Source of the DNA: Methanodesulfokora sp964525965
Lineage (GTDB): Archaea; Korarchaeota; Korarchaeia; Korarchaeales; Korarchaeaceae
Length of the DNA: 6,512 bases
Direction: 5' to 3'
Assembly: GCA_964525965.1 (NCBI GenBank)
Contig: CAZGKA010000098.1
Coordinates: 1-6,512 of the forward strand
The notes beneath the pieces are model-generated. The model worked only from the letters and a program-made list of their open reading frames with translations. It was not told the origin of the DNA and ran no database searches. How positions within the stretch are numbered: the first letter of the stretch is position 1; every line of letters starts with the position of its first letter. Shown piece by piece: positions 1-6,096 of the stretch. The position numbers and the translations under genes were made by a program.

Positions 1-2
1 TG

Positions 3-182
3 CTTGTGATAAAGGATCCTAACAAGCTAATATCCCTACCGATTGACGAGGATGCTGTCTGCCCGAAGTGCGGAAACAAGGGTGCGTATGTCCAAGTGAT
101 CCAGACCAGAAGTGCTGATGAACCCCCCACCAGGATATACACCTGTACTAAGTGTAGATACACCTGGAGGGAGTACATGTAG
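3..182 (+). CDS. tfs: Transcription factor S (TFIIS/RPB9-like), C-terminal zinc ribbon; 5' end outside window
   Basis: This is the last 59 residues of a gene that begins before the window. The visible part is a complete TFIIS-type C-terminal zinc ribbon: CPKC, then QTRSADEP, then CTKC and a closing aromatic YTW. In the TFS/TFIIS family the four cysteines bind zinc. The Asp-Glu pair in RSADEP enters the RNA polymerase active site and stimulates cleavage of back-tracked transcripts, and both acidic residues are intact here. This favours an active cleavage factor over a plain RPB9-like subunit, although archaeal TFS resembles both. The N-terminal zinc ribbon and linker should lie upstream. The TAG stop shares its last base with the GTG start of the methyltransferase gene, so the two are probably co-transcribed and translationally coupled. 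Confidence 0.93.
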   Translation, partial: LVIKDPNKLISLPIDEDAVCPKCGNKGAYVQVIQTRSADEPPTRIYTCTKCRYTWREYM

Positions 183-1147
183 TGGATATCCTCCAAGAGC
201 TCGAGTCTTATGGGATACCTCCAGGTGTGCTCAGGAGGAACTTCATAGATAGGTACAGAAGGCTTCTGGGGGAGGAGTTCAGTGAGTTCTTCAAATACCT
301 AGCCCGTCTGCCGAGGAGGAGCCTCAGAATAAATCCAATGAAGATTGATACAGATAAAGGAGTCCTGTTCCTTGAGAGCGAGGGATTTCGCCTCAGCGAG
401 ATACCTTGGTATAGGCACGGTTTCTGGATATTATCTGGTCCAGAAAGACCTGGAAATACCATGTCCCACAAGCTCGGTTTGATCTATCTCCAAGAGGCCG
501 CGTCCATGATTCCTCCTGTTGTCTTGGATCCACAACCAGGTGAGAGGATTCTAGATATAGCCGCCGCTCCGGGGTCTAAGACCACGCAGATGTCAGAGAT
601 GATGAGATGGAGGGGTACTATCGTGGCTAATGATATATCGCCGCCCAGGATTGAGATTCTAGTCTCCAACGTTCAGAGGATGTCTTCCATAAATGTGATC
701 GTGACTCGAGTCGACGGAAGATATGCTCACAAGGTGTTCGGGGAATGCTCCTTCGATAGAGTTCTGGTGGATGCTCCTTGTAGCGCGATAGGACAGGTCA
801 GGCGTTCTTGGGAGGCCCTGAGGAGATGGAGCCTGAGGGCAGTTAAGAGGATCTCGCGCCTCCAGAGAAGCCTTGCTCTCTCGGCGTACAGATGCCTGAA
901 GAAAGGGGGGCTCCTCGTTTACTCGACCTGCACCTTTGATCCTGAAGAGAACGAGTTCGTGGTTCAGACCTTGCTGGATCTAGGATGTGAAATTCTAAAG
1001 CCGGACGTGAAGGGTCTGAAGTTCAGCGAGGGACTTACTGAGTGGGAGGAATCACGCCTAGATCAATCCATCAGAAGGACGATGCGGATATACCCTCATC
1101 ACAACGACACGGAGGGGTTTTATGTCGCTCTCATCAGGAAAGAATGA
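182..1147 (+). CDS. tRNA/rRNA cytosine-C5 methyltransferase, NOL1/NOP2/Sun (RsmB/Trm4) family
   Basis: This 321-aa SAM-dependent enzyme is predicted to make 5-methylcytosine in tRNA or rRNA. An N-terminal segment with SLRINP (residues 47-52) precedes a Rossmann-fold methyltransferase. The SAM loop DIAAAPGSKTTQ is at 125-136, the acidic ribose contact AND at 149-151, and a third acidic residue at D178. The two family cysteines are present: C200 in DAPCSAIG (motif IV) and C250 in STCTFDPEENE (motif VI). In this family the motif VI cysteine attacks C6 of cytosine and the motif IV cysteine helps release the product. The end (RIYPHHNDTEGFYVALI) is the normal family C-terminus, so the protein is complete without an RNA-binding extension. 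GTG at 182 is chosen because it touches the TFS stop and has GGAGG 11 nt upstream. The substrate (tRNA C48/C49 or another site) cannot be read from the sequence. Confidence 0.95.
   Translation: MDILQELESYGIPPGVLRRNFIDRYRRLLGEEFSEFFKYLARLPRRSLRINPMKIDTDKGVLFLESEGFRLSEIPWYRHGFWILSGPERPGNTMSHKLGLIYLQEAASMIPPVVLDPQPGERILDIAAAPGSKTTQMSEMMRWRGTIVANDISPPRIEILVSNVQRMSSINVIVTRVDGRYAHKVFGECSFDRVLVDAPCSAIGQVRRSWEALRRWSLRAVKRISRLQRSLALSAYRCLKKGGLLVYSTCTFDPEENEFVVQTLLDLGCEILKPDVKGLKFSEGLTEWEESRLDQSIRRTMRIYPHHNDTEGFYVALIRKE
1111..1116 (+). promoter_or_regulatory. Ribosome binding site of the PUA-like gene, inside the methyltransferase gene
   Basis: GGAGGG lies six nt before ATG 1122 and within the codons for the methyltransferase C-terminus. 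It supports ATG 1122 as a genuine independent start, so the PUA-like protein need not arise by frameshifting. Confidence 0.7.
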
Positions 1148-1574
1148 GCGCAGTTGCTCTGTGGATGATTTTCTCGAGTGGTTGAGGAGCAGGTTTGCAA
1201 TCCCTGTCGAAAGAATATCGTTCAGGCTGATACCATCTGGCAAGAAGAGGATACGGGCTTTCTCTGGCGATGAAGATCTCGCAATATCCTCCGTTGTTGT
1301 AGGAGTTTATGTGGCTAAGAAGACCCCTTTCGGCTACGTGTTGAGCGTGGAGGGGGCACAGCTTTTTGGTCCTCTGGCTAAGAAGAACGTTTTAACCCTA
1401 AATCGAGAGCTTTTACATATGTGGATGCTTGGAGAAGACGTCGAGCCGTCCCAAGCTGGTCTGGACAGGGGCATAGTTTTGCTGAGGTATAACAATTTGT
1501 TCGTCGGTTGTGGTTATTTCGATGGAAAAGTGATAAAAAACTTCCTATCAATAGGCAGGAGGATCGAGAGATGA
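1122..1574 (+). CDS. Stand-alone PUA-like RNA-binding protein, probable partner of the m5C methyltransferase
   Basis: This 150-aa protein has no catalytic motif. Residues about 12-50 resemble a pre-PUA segment (FLEWLRSRF). Residues about 55-148 read as a PUA-like β-barrel: VVGVYVAKKTPFGYVLSVEG, LFGPLAKKNVLTL, then GIVLLRYNNLFVGCGYF and the closing VIKNFLSIGRRIER. That last block resembles the lysine/asparagine-rich end of PUA domains fused to RsmF-type m5C methyltransferases. PUA domains bind structured RNA, so I infer that it presents tRNA or rRNA to the upstream enzyme. It lies +1 relative to the methyltransferase frame and overlaps it by 26 nt. ATG 1122 is supported by GGAGGG six nt upstream, inside the methyltransferase gene. 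The domain assignment rests on motif resemblance only; a different archaeal RNA-binding role, as in NIP7-like proteins, remains possible. Confidence 0.8.
   Translation: MSLSSGKNERSCSVDDFLEWLRSRFAIPVERISFRLIPSGKKRIRAFSGDEDLAISSVVVGVYVAKKTPFGYVLSVEGAQLFGPLAKKNVLTLNRELLHMWMLGEDVEPSQAGLDRGIVLLRYNNLFVGCGYFDGKVIKNFLSIGRRIER
1557..1562 (+). promoter_or_regulatory. Ribosome binding site deciding the start of the thioredoxin-fold gene
   Basis: A perfect AGGAGG sits eight nt before ATG 1571, inside the last codons of the PUA-like gene. With the ATGA overlap and the signal peptide that follows directly, it rules out the longer in-frame reading from TTG 1508. Confidence 0.8.
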
Positions 1575-3061
1575 GGAAGCTCCTTGTCCTCTTCCTGTGT
1601 ATCTTGATGTCCGGGTGGATCGTTGGAGTTAAAGCCATACCAGAGGGCAGCAAGGCCCCTGACTTCATGGTGGAGACTTACTCAGGAGAGTACGTATGTT
1701 TAGCCGAGTTTGAAGATAAGGTCGTCATACTTGGATTCTTTCAGTACGAATGCCCCCATTGTAAGAAGGATCTCCCGATAATAAGCGAAGATCTCAAGAA
1801 ATGTGACCCTAATAGCTACGTGGTTATCTTAGATGGTGTGGGAGGAAACGCCGATCTGGATTACAGACTGTTCAAGAAATATGCTCTTGGGGACAACTGG
1901 TATTTCGTTCCCGAGAATTTTAATCTAGTTAAGCTATATGATGTCAAATTTACACCAACATGGGTTATCATATATCATGGAATCGTTAAAAGATTTATAG
2001 TTGGAGAGACCAAGCAGGACTTCTGCGAGCTCGTGAGCAGCATTCTAGCCGCAAACAAAAAGCCCACCACTATAAACGGGAAGATAACCATTGAAAATGG
2101 TGAGTTACGTGCTAGCGGAGTAGTAATTTCGGACGGAGTTCCGCTCGCCGAGAGAAACCTCAGCATAGTCATCCGAAGAGATGGGGAGAAGGTTTCCTCA
2201 TACGAGGTCTCCACAGATAAGGGAGGTGTGTTCGAGTTCGTCGAGAACATAACATGGATGGGACCCGGAAATTACTCTGTAGAAATTTCTTTCAAAGGAG
2301 ACAGGGAACACAAACCTGCTCATTTAGTCAAAAAGTTCGAGCTGAAAAGGGAGGTCAAGAGAGTAAAGGAGAATCTCTCGAGGGAGGAGCTTCTATCATT
2401 CTTCTCAAAAGAAAGGGAGAAGCTGAGGGTCCTTCTGGGATTGAAGCACCCTGCTAGTAAAGTAGCTCTTGTGTTAGCACTTGAGAATCAAACAGTAAAG
2501 CTCGAAATTAGCAGGCTCGAGGACATTGCTGAGAAGGGATACTCTCTCATCTCGGAAGGAAACGTTTCTGGTGCCGAGAAATTGAAGGAAGAGTATCTTC
2601 ACCTCAGGGACGCCATCGTCAGATCGCTCATCCGGGCTGGAAACATCTCGGGACATATGACATTCAACTTCACGTTCGGGATAAAGAAGGGAGAAGTTAA
2701 GAACATTAGCTTTAAGGTCTTGGGTCCGTATGCCAAGAAGATAGAGATCAAGATAGCTCAAACACCCTCACCTCAGATCCTGTGGGTCTTCGGGTCTCCA
2801 GTCTATTTCCTAGAAGCGCGGTGGGATAAGGAGGTCAAGGTAAATCTTTCCACGTGGTTAAGCAACATCTCCTACTCCGAGATCTGTGGTCCATTCAATG
2901 GAACTGTGAACCTGTCAATAAGGGCGGATAACCTAGGGGTTATGAGATGGATTCTCATCTTCCCGATCGAGATGTCTGAGGCCACCCTGCACGTGAAGAT
3001 CGTCGTGTGTTATTCTGATGTGCCAGCTCGTGCCCTAGCGGACTACCTTTCTAAGGCATGA
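1571..3061 (+). CDS. Exported thioredoxin-fold protein (TlpA/AhpC-TSA-like) with long sequon-rich C-terminal region
   Basis: This 496-aa protein is predicted to act outside the cytoplasmic membrane. Residues 1-22 form a signal peptide: MRK, then a hydrophobic core, ending VKA before IPEG. Residues 23-162 are a thioredoxin/peroxiredoxin-like fold starting GSKAPDF, with active site CPHC at 61-64 and the cis-proline loop FTPTW (P129). Residues about 165-258 look like an Ig- or transthyretin-like β-sandwich, about 260-352 are charged and helical, possibly coiled coil, and about 360-482 are β-rich with no family I recognise. Thirteen N-X-S/T sequons occur, all after the thioredoxin domain. There is no C-terminal membrane anchor. 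The two-cysteine site implies disulfide reduction, formation or isomerisation; which direction is unknown. ATG 1571 overlaps the previous stop (ATGA) and has AGGAGG eight nt upstream. A longer version from TTG 1508 would bury the signal peptide. Confidence 0.87.
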   Translation: MRKLLVLFLCILMSGWIVGVKAIPEGSKAPDFMVETYSGEYVCLAEFEDKVVILGFFQYECPHCKKDLPIISEDLKKCDPNSYVVILDGVGGNADLDYRLFKKYALGDNWYFVPENFNLVKLYDVKFTPTWVIIYHGIVKRFIVGETKQDFCELVSSILAANKKPTTINGKITIENGELRASGVVISDGVPLAERNLSIVIRRDGEKVSSYEVSTDKGGVFEFVENITWMGPGNYSVEISFKGDREHKPAHLVKKFELKREVKRVKENLSREELLSFFSKEREKLRVLLGLKHPASKVALVLALENQTVKLEISRLEDIAEKGYSLISEGNVSGAEKLKEEYLHLRDAIVRSLIRAGNISGHMTFNFTFGIKKGEVKNISFKVLGPYAKKIEIKIAQTPSPQILWVFGSPVYFLEARWDKEVKVNLSTWLSNISYSEICGPFNGTVNLSIRADNLGVMRWILIFPIEMSEATLHVKIVVCYSDVPARALADYLSKA

Positions 3062-4674
3062 TCGAGCATTATTCTCAGCTCAGCTTTCTTTATCAGGAAT
3101 CTAGCTCTCCTCACAAGATTTGGGGGTACCGCCACCCCTCTGACACCTGCAGCGACCAGATGTGCCGCATGATCCGGGGTGAGCTTGTCGAGAAGGAGTA
3201 TGACAGGGGCCTTGCGGGCTATCGATCGGACTAAGGAGAACAGCTTCCTAATTTCTATATCCTTAGATTTAAGATCTTCTCGTAGGTCTAGGATCACCGC
3301 CCTTCTTCTGAGGTTTAGAGGATCTAAAAAGATCAGTTCTCTTATATCCTCTAGGAGGAGAGCGAAGTCTCTGTTCTTTTGTTTGCGAGCCTCTCTTCTG
3401 ATGAGAACTGGTATCACCCCATCTGGAAGGCCATCCATTTTGTCGGAGGATGAGAGCATGTAGGATTCGAGAGGATATTTCGACACCTCCTCCTCACTTA
3501 CCTGAAGATCCCTTTTGAGGATTACCAAGCCGTCAGCAGGTGCTCCTAAATCTGTAGGTGATTTGACGAGCAGGTAGATGTTCGTGGCCGTGAGACAAGC
3601 GGTCTCTGGAAGGAGTTCTCTATGATTCACATGCTCATATTCCCCAGTTTCTCCGACTGTCCCTCCGACTTTCTCAGATCCCGGCTCTAGCTCGCCTGTC
3701 AACCTCTCCTTAGTTTCTTGAACAACCAAGCGCTTCTCTTTTATCTTTTCTAGGGGAAGAGGTCTCGTCGGAAGGACTAACGTTATCAAAAACTCTTCAT
3801 CAGCCCTTTCTGCAGGAAGAACCCACTGCACAACGGGTTCCTTATCTAGATGCCAAGATATGTCTCTGTACAGTGTAGCCAATCTTCTTACCTGGTCGTC
3901 AGATAAAGAAGGAGCTTTGACCAGCTCTTCCTCTACCTTCTTGACTACTTTGAATCCTCCCTTACTTATCAGAGTCTGAAGCTTTTTTTCGGCGATGCTG
4001 GAGCGTATGGACAGATCACTCTTCGTCACCCTGAACATGTCGGCGTCGGGCTCCTCGATCTCCAAAGAGATTCCATACTTGGATGTTATCTTCACATTCT
4101 CTCCTTCAGAGATGATCCAGCCAGAGCACCTGACGTCCACCGAGTCCAAGAACAACATCGAGGGAACCACATCCTCCGGTTCCACTTTGACTGCCGATAG
4201 AAGGGAGGGAGTGAATATGCCCCCCAGAAGCTTCAGAAATACTTCCTTTATCCTCCTGTTGCCCACACCCCATTCCAAGAGAGAGGTCACAACGACCTTC
4301 TTAAGAACCTCATAACTCGGGGAGAGAGCCTCTATCACCCATTTGTTCTCCCTAAAACCATCAAGCTCCTGAAGGTTCCTCTCAAGATCTCTCCACATGT
4401 CTGGGCCTATGTTCAGACCAGATATCAGACTCGAGATTCTGCTACACCTTTTCTCGAGCTCACGAAGCTCCTTGGACTTTATCGACCGAAATATCTCATG
4501 TAGAACGCCGGCCTCCCTGAGAGGATCCAAGATTGCCTCTCTGGGGATCACAAAACCCTTCGGAATTGGATATCCATCTGAAAGAAGATCTCCCAGCGCT
4601 GCGGCTATTTCTCCGAACTCTTTAATGGAGTCTTTGCTGAGCGAGCTCAGGGGCACACAGAGATCTGATGCCAT
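3043..4674 (-). CDS. Degenerate PEP synthase-like protein (probable pseudoenzyme)
   Basis: This 543-aa protein matches archaeal PEP synthase (PpsA) in order but lacks its catalytic parts. The N-terminus keeps LGDLLSDGYPIPKGFVIP (residues 27-44), but the preceding GGK has become GEI (21-23). The ATP-binding RSSA-type segment is replaced by VIEALSPSYE near 113-122. The second half of the nucleotide-binding fold is visible: CSGWI at 183-187, PDADMFRVTKS at 209-219, EKK at 229-231, and WHLDKEPVVQW to TRP at 274-305. The phosphohistidine domain (about 120 aa in PpsA) is reduced to a linker of about 53 aa. TATNIYLLV and ADGLVILKRDL (362-390) match the start of the PEP-binding domain, but most of its barrel and the CGQ cysteine motif are missing; only the tail LVAAGVRGVAVPPNLV remains. 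PpsA is about 800 aa. ATG 4674 has GGTG six nt upstream; GTG 4686 is a possible leaderless start (547 aa). Catalysis is unlikely; its role is unknown. Confidence 0.75.
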   Translation of the reverse strand: MASDLCVPLSSLSKDSIKEFGEIAAALGDLLSDGYPIPKGFVIPREAILDPLREAGVLHEIFRSIKSKELRELEKRCSRISSLISGLNIGPDMWRDLERNLQELDGFRENKWVIEALSPSYEVLKKVVVTSLLEWGVGNRRIKEVFLKLLGGIFTPSLLSAVKVEPEDVVPSMLFLDSVDVRCSGWIISEGENVKITSKYGISLEIEEPDADMFRVTKSDLSIRSSIAEKKLQTLISKGGFKVVKKVEEELVKAPSLSDDQVRRLATLYRDISWHLDKEPVVQWVLPAERADEEFLITLVLPTRPLPLEKIKEKRLVVQETKERLTGELEPGSEKVGGTVGETGEYEHVNHRELLPETACLTATNIYLLVKSPTDLGAPADGLVILKRDLQVSEEEVSKYPLESYMLSSSDKMDGLPDGVIPVLIRREARKQKNRDFALLLEDIRELIFLDPLNLRRRAVILDLREDLKSKDIEIRKLFSLVRSIARKAPVILLLDKLTPDHAAHLVAAGVRGVAVPPNLVRRARFLIKKAELRIMLDHALER

Positions 4675-4714
4675 GGAAAACACCACTCGGCAGAAAAGTA
4701 AGCGAGGTCCTGAA

Positions 4715-4727
4715 TTATAACTTTGTG
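4715..4727 (-). promoter_or_regulatory. TATA/BRE-like promoter element before the PEP synthase-like gene
   Basis: In the 45-nt gap after the SAM hydrolase, the minus strand reads CACAAAG then TTATAA, a purine-rich BRE-like stretch followed by a TATA-like box. A start about 25 nt downstream falls near 4691, giving a leader of about 17 nt to ATG 4674 or a nearly leaderless message from GTG 4686. This suggests that the PEP synthase-like gene can be transcribed separately from the cupin-thpR-SAM hydrolase genes, though read-through is also possible since no clear terminator lies between them. Confidence 0.5.
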
Positions 4728-4731
4728 CTCA

Positions 4732-5517
4732 CTACACCCTCCTCCTGAGGGAGACCACATCAGATAATTTAAGACCGGTTATCTCGCTAGCGCTAGCCCT
4801 CCTAGCGGATATCTCGATCAGGCCGGAACTTCCTACGATGAGAAATGGGCTTCCGGATTCGGCTTCTTCGAAGGCTCTGACAAACCCCACATCGAAGAGG
4901 CCCTCTTTTGTTTCGAGGAGGTACCTACCAGTCGGGTCAAGGAGCTTCGGCTTTATGTTTGTCACAACGTTTCCGAACCTGTCGACGTTCAGAACCCGAC
5001 CCTTGATGACTCCTTCCTCCGTGAGGAGGACTTTCCAGAGGTCTAAACGGACATATTCTTTTAGAGAAGGGCCTATTTCCCTCGGATTCAGGCCTTTGGA
5101 CAGATGAGCTGCCACCGGAGCGAAGACGTCCCTGCCATCGAATGTTCCGCTTCTCTCCGGCATGTACCACTTAGGAGCTATCTCAAACACCTCTATCTCC
5201 GAGGAGAGGCTTTCTGCCGCAGGTATCAGCAGGCCATTATCCGGGCCAACTAAGAGATAATCCGAGGCCCTTATCACTATTGATTTCCTCTCCGTGCCAA
5301 CTCCCGGGTCAACAACTCCCACGAAAATCGTTCCTCTGGGGAACCACCTGCAGGCCTGCCAGAGTATGAAGGCCCCATGGATCACGGAGAAGGGTTGTAC
5401 CTCGTGGGATATGTCTACTACCTCAGCCTGCGGGTTTATGCTCTTTATTACTCCTTTCATAGCAGATACGTAGTAGTCCCTAGTACCGAAGTCTGTTAGA
5501 AGAGCTATCACGCTCAA
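4732..5517 (-). CDS. S-adenosyl-L-methionine hydrolase (adenosine-forming), DUF62 / SAM hydroxide adenosyltransferase family
   Basis: This 261-aa protein is full length for the family, which splits SAM into adenosine and methionine using water or hydroxide and is related to SAM fluorinase and chlorinase. The N-terminal domain carries LLTDFGTRDYYVSAMKGVI (7-24), DISHEV (35-40), VVDPGVGTER (68-77), GPDNGLL (91-97) and TFDGRDVFAPVAAHL (125-139). The C-terminal domain carries NVDRFGNVVTNI (177-188). Of the Asp-Arg-His triad described for the family, D70 and R77 are present, but the His position in the usual TFHGRD block is Asp (D127). TTG 5517 overlaps the thpR stop (TTGA) and has GGTG seven nt upstream. 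GTG 5511, which would give the more usual MIALLTDFG, is the alternative start. The cytoplasmic role is probably control of SAM level or adenosine supply. Family membership is sure; full activity is less so. Confidence 0.93.
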   Translation of the reverse strand: MSVIALLTDFGTRDYYVSAMKGVIKSINPQAEVVDISHEVQPFSVIHGAFILWQACRWFPRGTIFVGVVDPGVGTERKSIVIRASDYLLVGPDNGLLIPAAESLSSEIEVFEIAPKWYMPERSGTFDGRDVFAPVAAHLSKGLNPREIGPSLKEYVRLDLWKVLLTEEGVIKGRVLNVDRFGNVVTNIKPKLLDPTGRYLLETKEGLFDVGFVRAFEEAESGSPFLIVGSSGLIEISARRASASEITGLKLSDVVSLRRRV

Positions 5518-6083
5518 TCTGAAACACCTAGGGATGATACATAGAGGTCCTCATATATAGGTCCTTTAGGTGTAAGGGTGCTCTTCTTGACCTTGACCTC
5601 CTTGACCAATATTCTGCCGAACTCCACGTCAGTAAACTTTGAAATGATCCTTTCGAGATCGTTGGAGGAGTACTTAACCCTAGCCACGGTTACATGTGGC
5701 TGGGGTTTTCTTCTCTCCCGAGAAAAACCCAGCCTGGCCAGCGAAGACTCGACCAAATCTATCAGATGGAGAGCCTCCTCAAATCCCTCTTTTATTCCGA
5801 CCCAGATGACCCTGGGCCGAGTGGCTGAGGGAAAGCTCCCTACTCCCGATAGGACCATTTCGAACGGACTCATTCTGCGAGAGATCTCGTCGATTACCTT
5901 ATATATATGGGGTAACCTGTGTTCTTCCACGTTTCCGAGGAACTTTATTGTCAAGTGTACATTCTCCGGCTCCACAAGCTTCAACTTAGAGGAGGAGCTC
6001 GCGAGCTCCTCCTGAAATCTAGTTATCTTGGAGATTACCTCTCGATCGTCAACATCTATGGCTATAAACGTTCTTATGGTCAA
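5514..6083 (-). CDS. thpR: RNA 2',3'-cyclic phosphodiesterase (2'-5' RNA ligase family)
   Basis: This 189-aa member of the 2H phosphoesterase family has both signature motifs, HLTIKFLG (43-50) and HVTVARV (130-136). Their two His-X-Thr pairs form the active site that opens 2',3'-cyclic phosphates on RNA ends to 2'-phosphates. The protein starts TIRTFIAID, close to the MRAFIAID beginning of other archaeal ThpR proteins, and ends with the conserved KKSTLTPKGPIYEDLY block. I choose TTG 6083 because GAGGG sits eight nt upstream and the N-terminus then matches the family. TTG 6098, overlapping the cupin stop, would add five residues (MRDRC) but has a poor ribosome binding site. It lies 11 nt after the cupin gene and overlaps the SAM hydrolase by 4 nt, so all three are probably one transcript. 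A perfect palindrome interrupts the early coding region. Likely cytoplasmic, acting in tRNA or RNA-end metabolism. Confidence 0.94.
   Translation of the reverse strand: MTIRTFIAIDVDDREVISKITRFQEELASSSSKLKLVEPENVHLTIKFLGNVEEHRLPHIYKVIDEISRRMSPFEMVLSGVGSFPSATRPRVIWVGIKEGFEEALHLIDLVESSLARLGFSRERRKPQPHVTVARVKYSSNDLERIISKFTDVEFGRILVKEVKVKKSTLTPKGPIYEDLYVSSLGVSD
5525..5528 (-). promoter_or_regulatory. GGTG ribosome binding site of the SAM hydrolase gene
   Basis: GGTG on the minus strand, within the last codons of thpR, is seven nt before TTG 5517 and 13 nt before GTG 5511. The spacing favours the TTG start. GGTG can pair with the GGTGA-complementary part of the archaeal 16S rRNA 3' end. Confidence 0.5.
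5990..6013. repeat. Perfect 24-bp palindrome inside thpR
   Basis: An 11-base arm, AGGAGGAGCTC, is followed by GC and then its exact reverse complement. The whole 24-bp block equals its own reverse complement. It encodes part of QEELASSSS near residues 24-32 of ThpR. As RNA it could form a long GC-rich hairpin, and each strand carries an AGGAGG sequence. Whether it has a function or arose from codon choice in a Glu/Ser run cannot be told here. Confidence 0.9.
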
Positions 6084-6091
6084 GCACCGAT

Positions 6092-6096
6092 CCCTC
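6092..6096 (-). promoter_or_regulatory. Ribosome binding site deciding the start of thpR
   Basis: On the minus strand GAGGG overlaps the cupin stop codon and lies eight nt before TTG 6083. It favours this start over TTG 6098, which is itself part of the same stretch and has only a weak purine run before it. Confidence 0.55.

Noticed and set aside
599..605. ATGATGA resembling a C box of an archaeal C/D box RNA
   Set aside because: No CTGA D box follows at a suitable distance, and the bases are codons of the methyltransferase (SEMMRW).
1508..1570. Longer start (TTG 1508) for the thioredoxin-fold protein
   Set aside because: It would add 21 charged residues before a clear signal peptide and lies inside the PUA-like gene; ATG 1571 has a perfect AGGAGG at eight nt.
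3179..3463. Plus-strand open frame of 94 codons opposite the PEP synthase-like gene, and similar open frames opposite the other leftward genes
   Set aside because: Low-complexity Ser/Arg-rich translations antisense to well-supported genes, with no recognisable motif.
3043..4674. Reading the PEP synthase-like gene as an active PEP synthase or PPDK
   Set aside because: The ATP-binding GGK and RSSA motifs, the phosphohistidine domain and the CGQ cysteine motif are all missing, and it is about 250 residues too short.
4786..4797. 12-bp palindrome GCTAGCGCTAGC in the SAM hydrolase gene
   Set aside because: It is explained by an Ala-Ser-Ala-Ser repeat encoded with GCT AGC twice; short and probably incidental.
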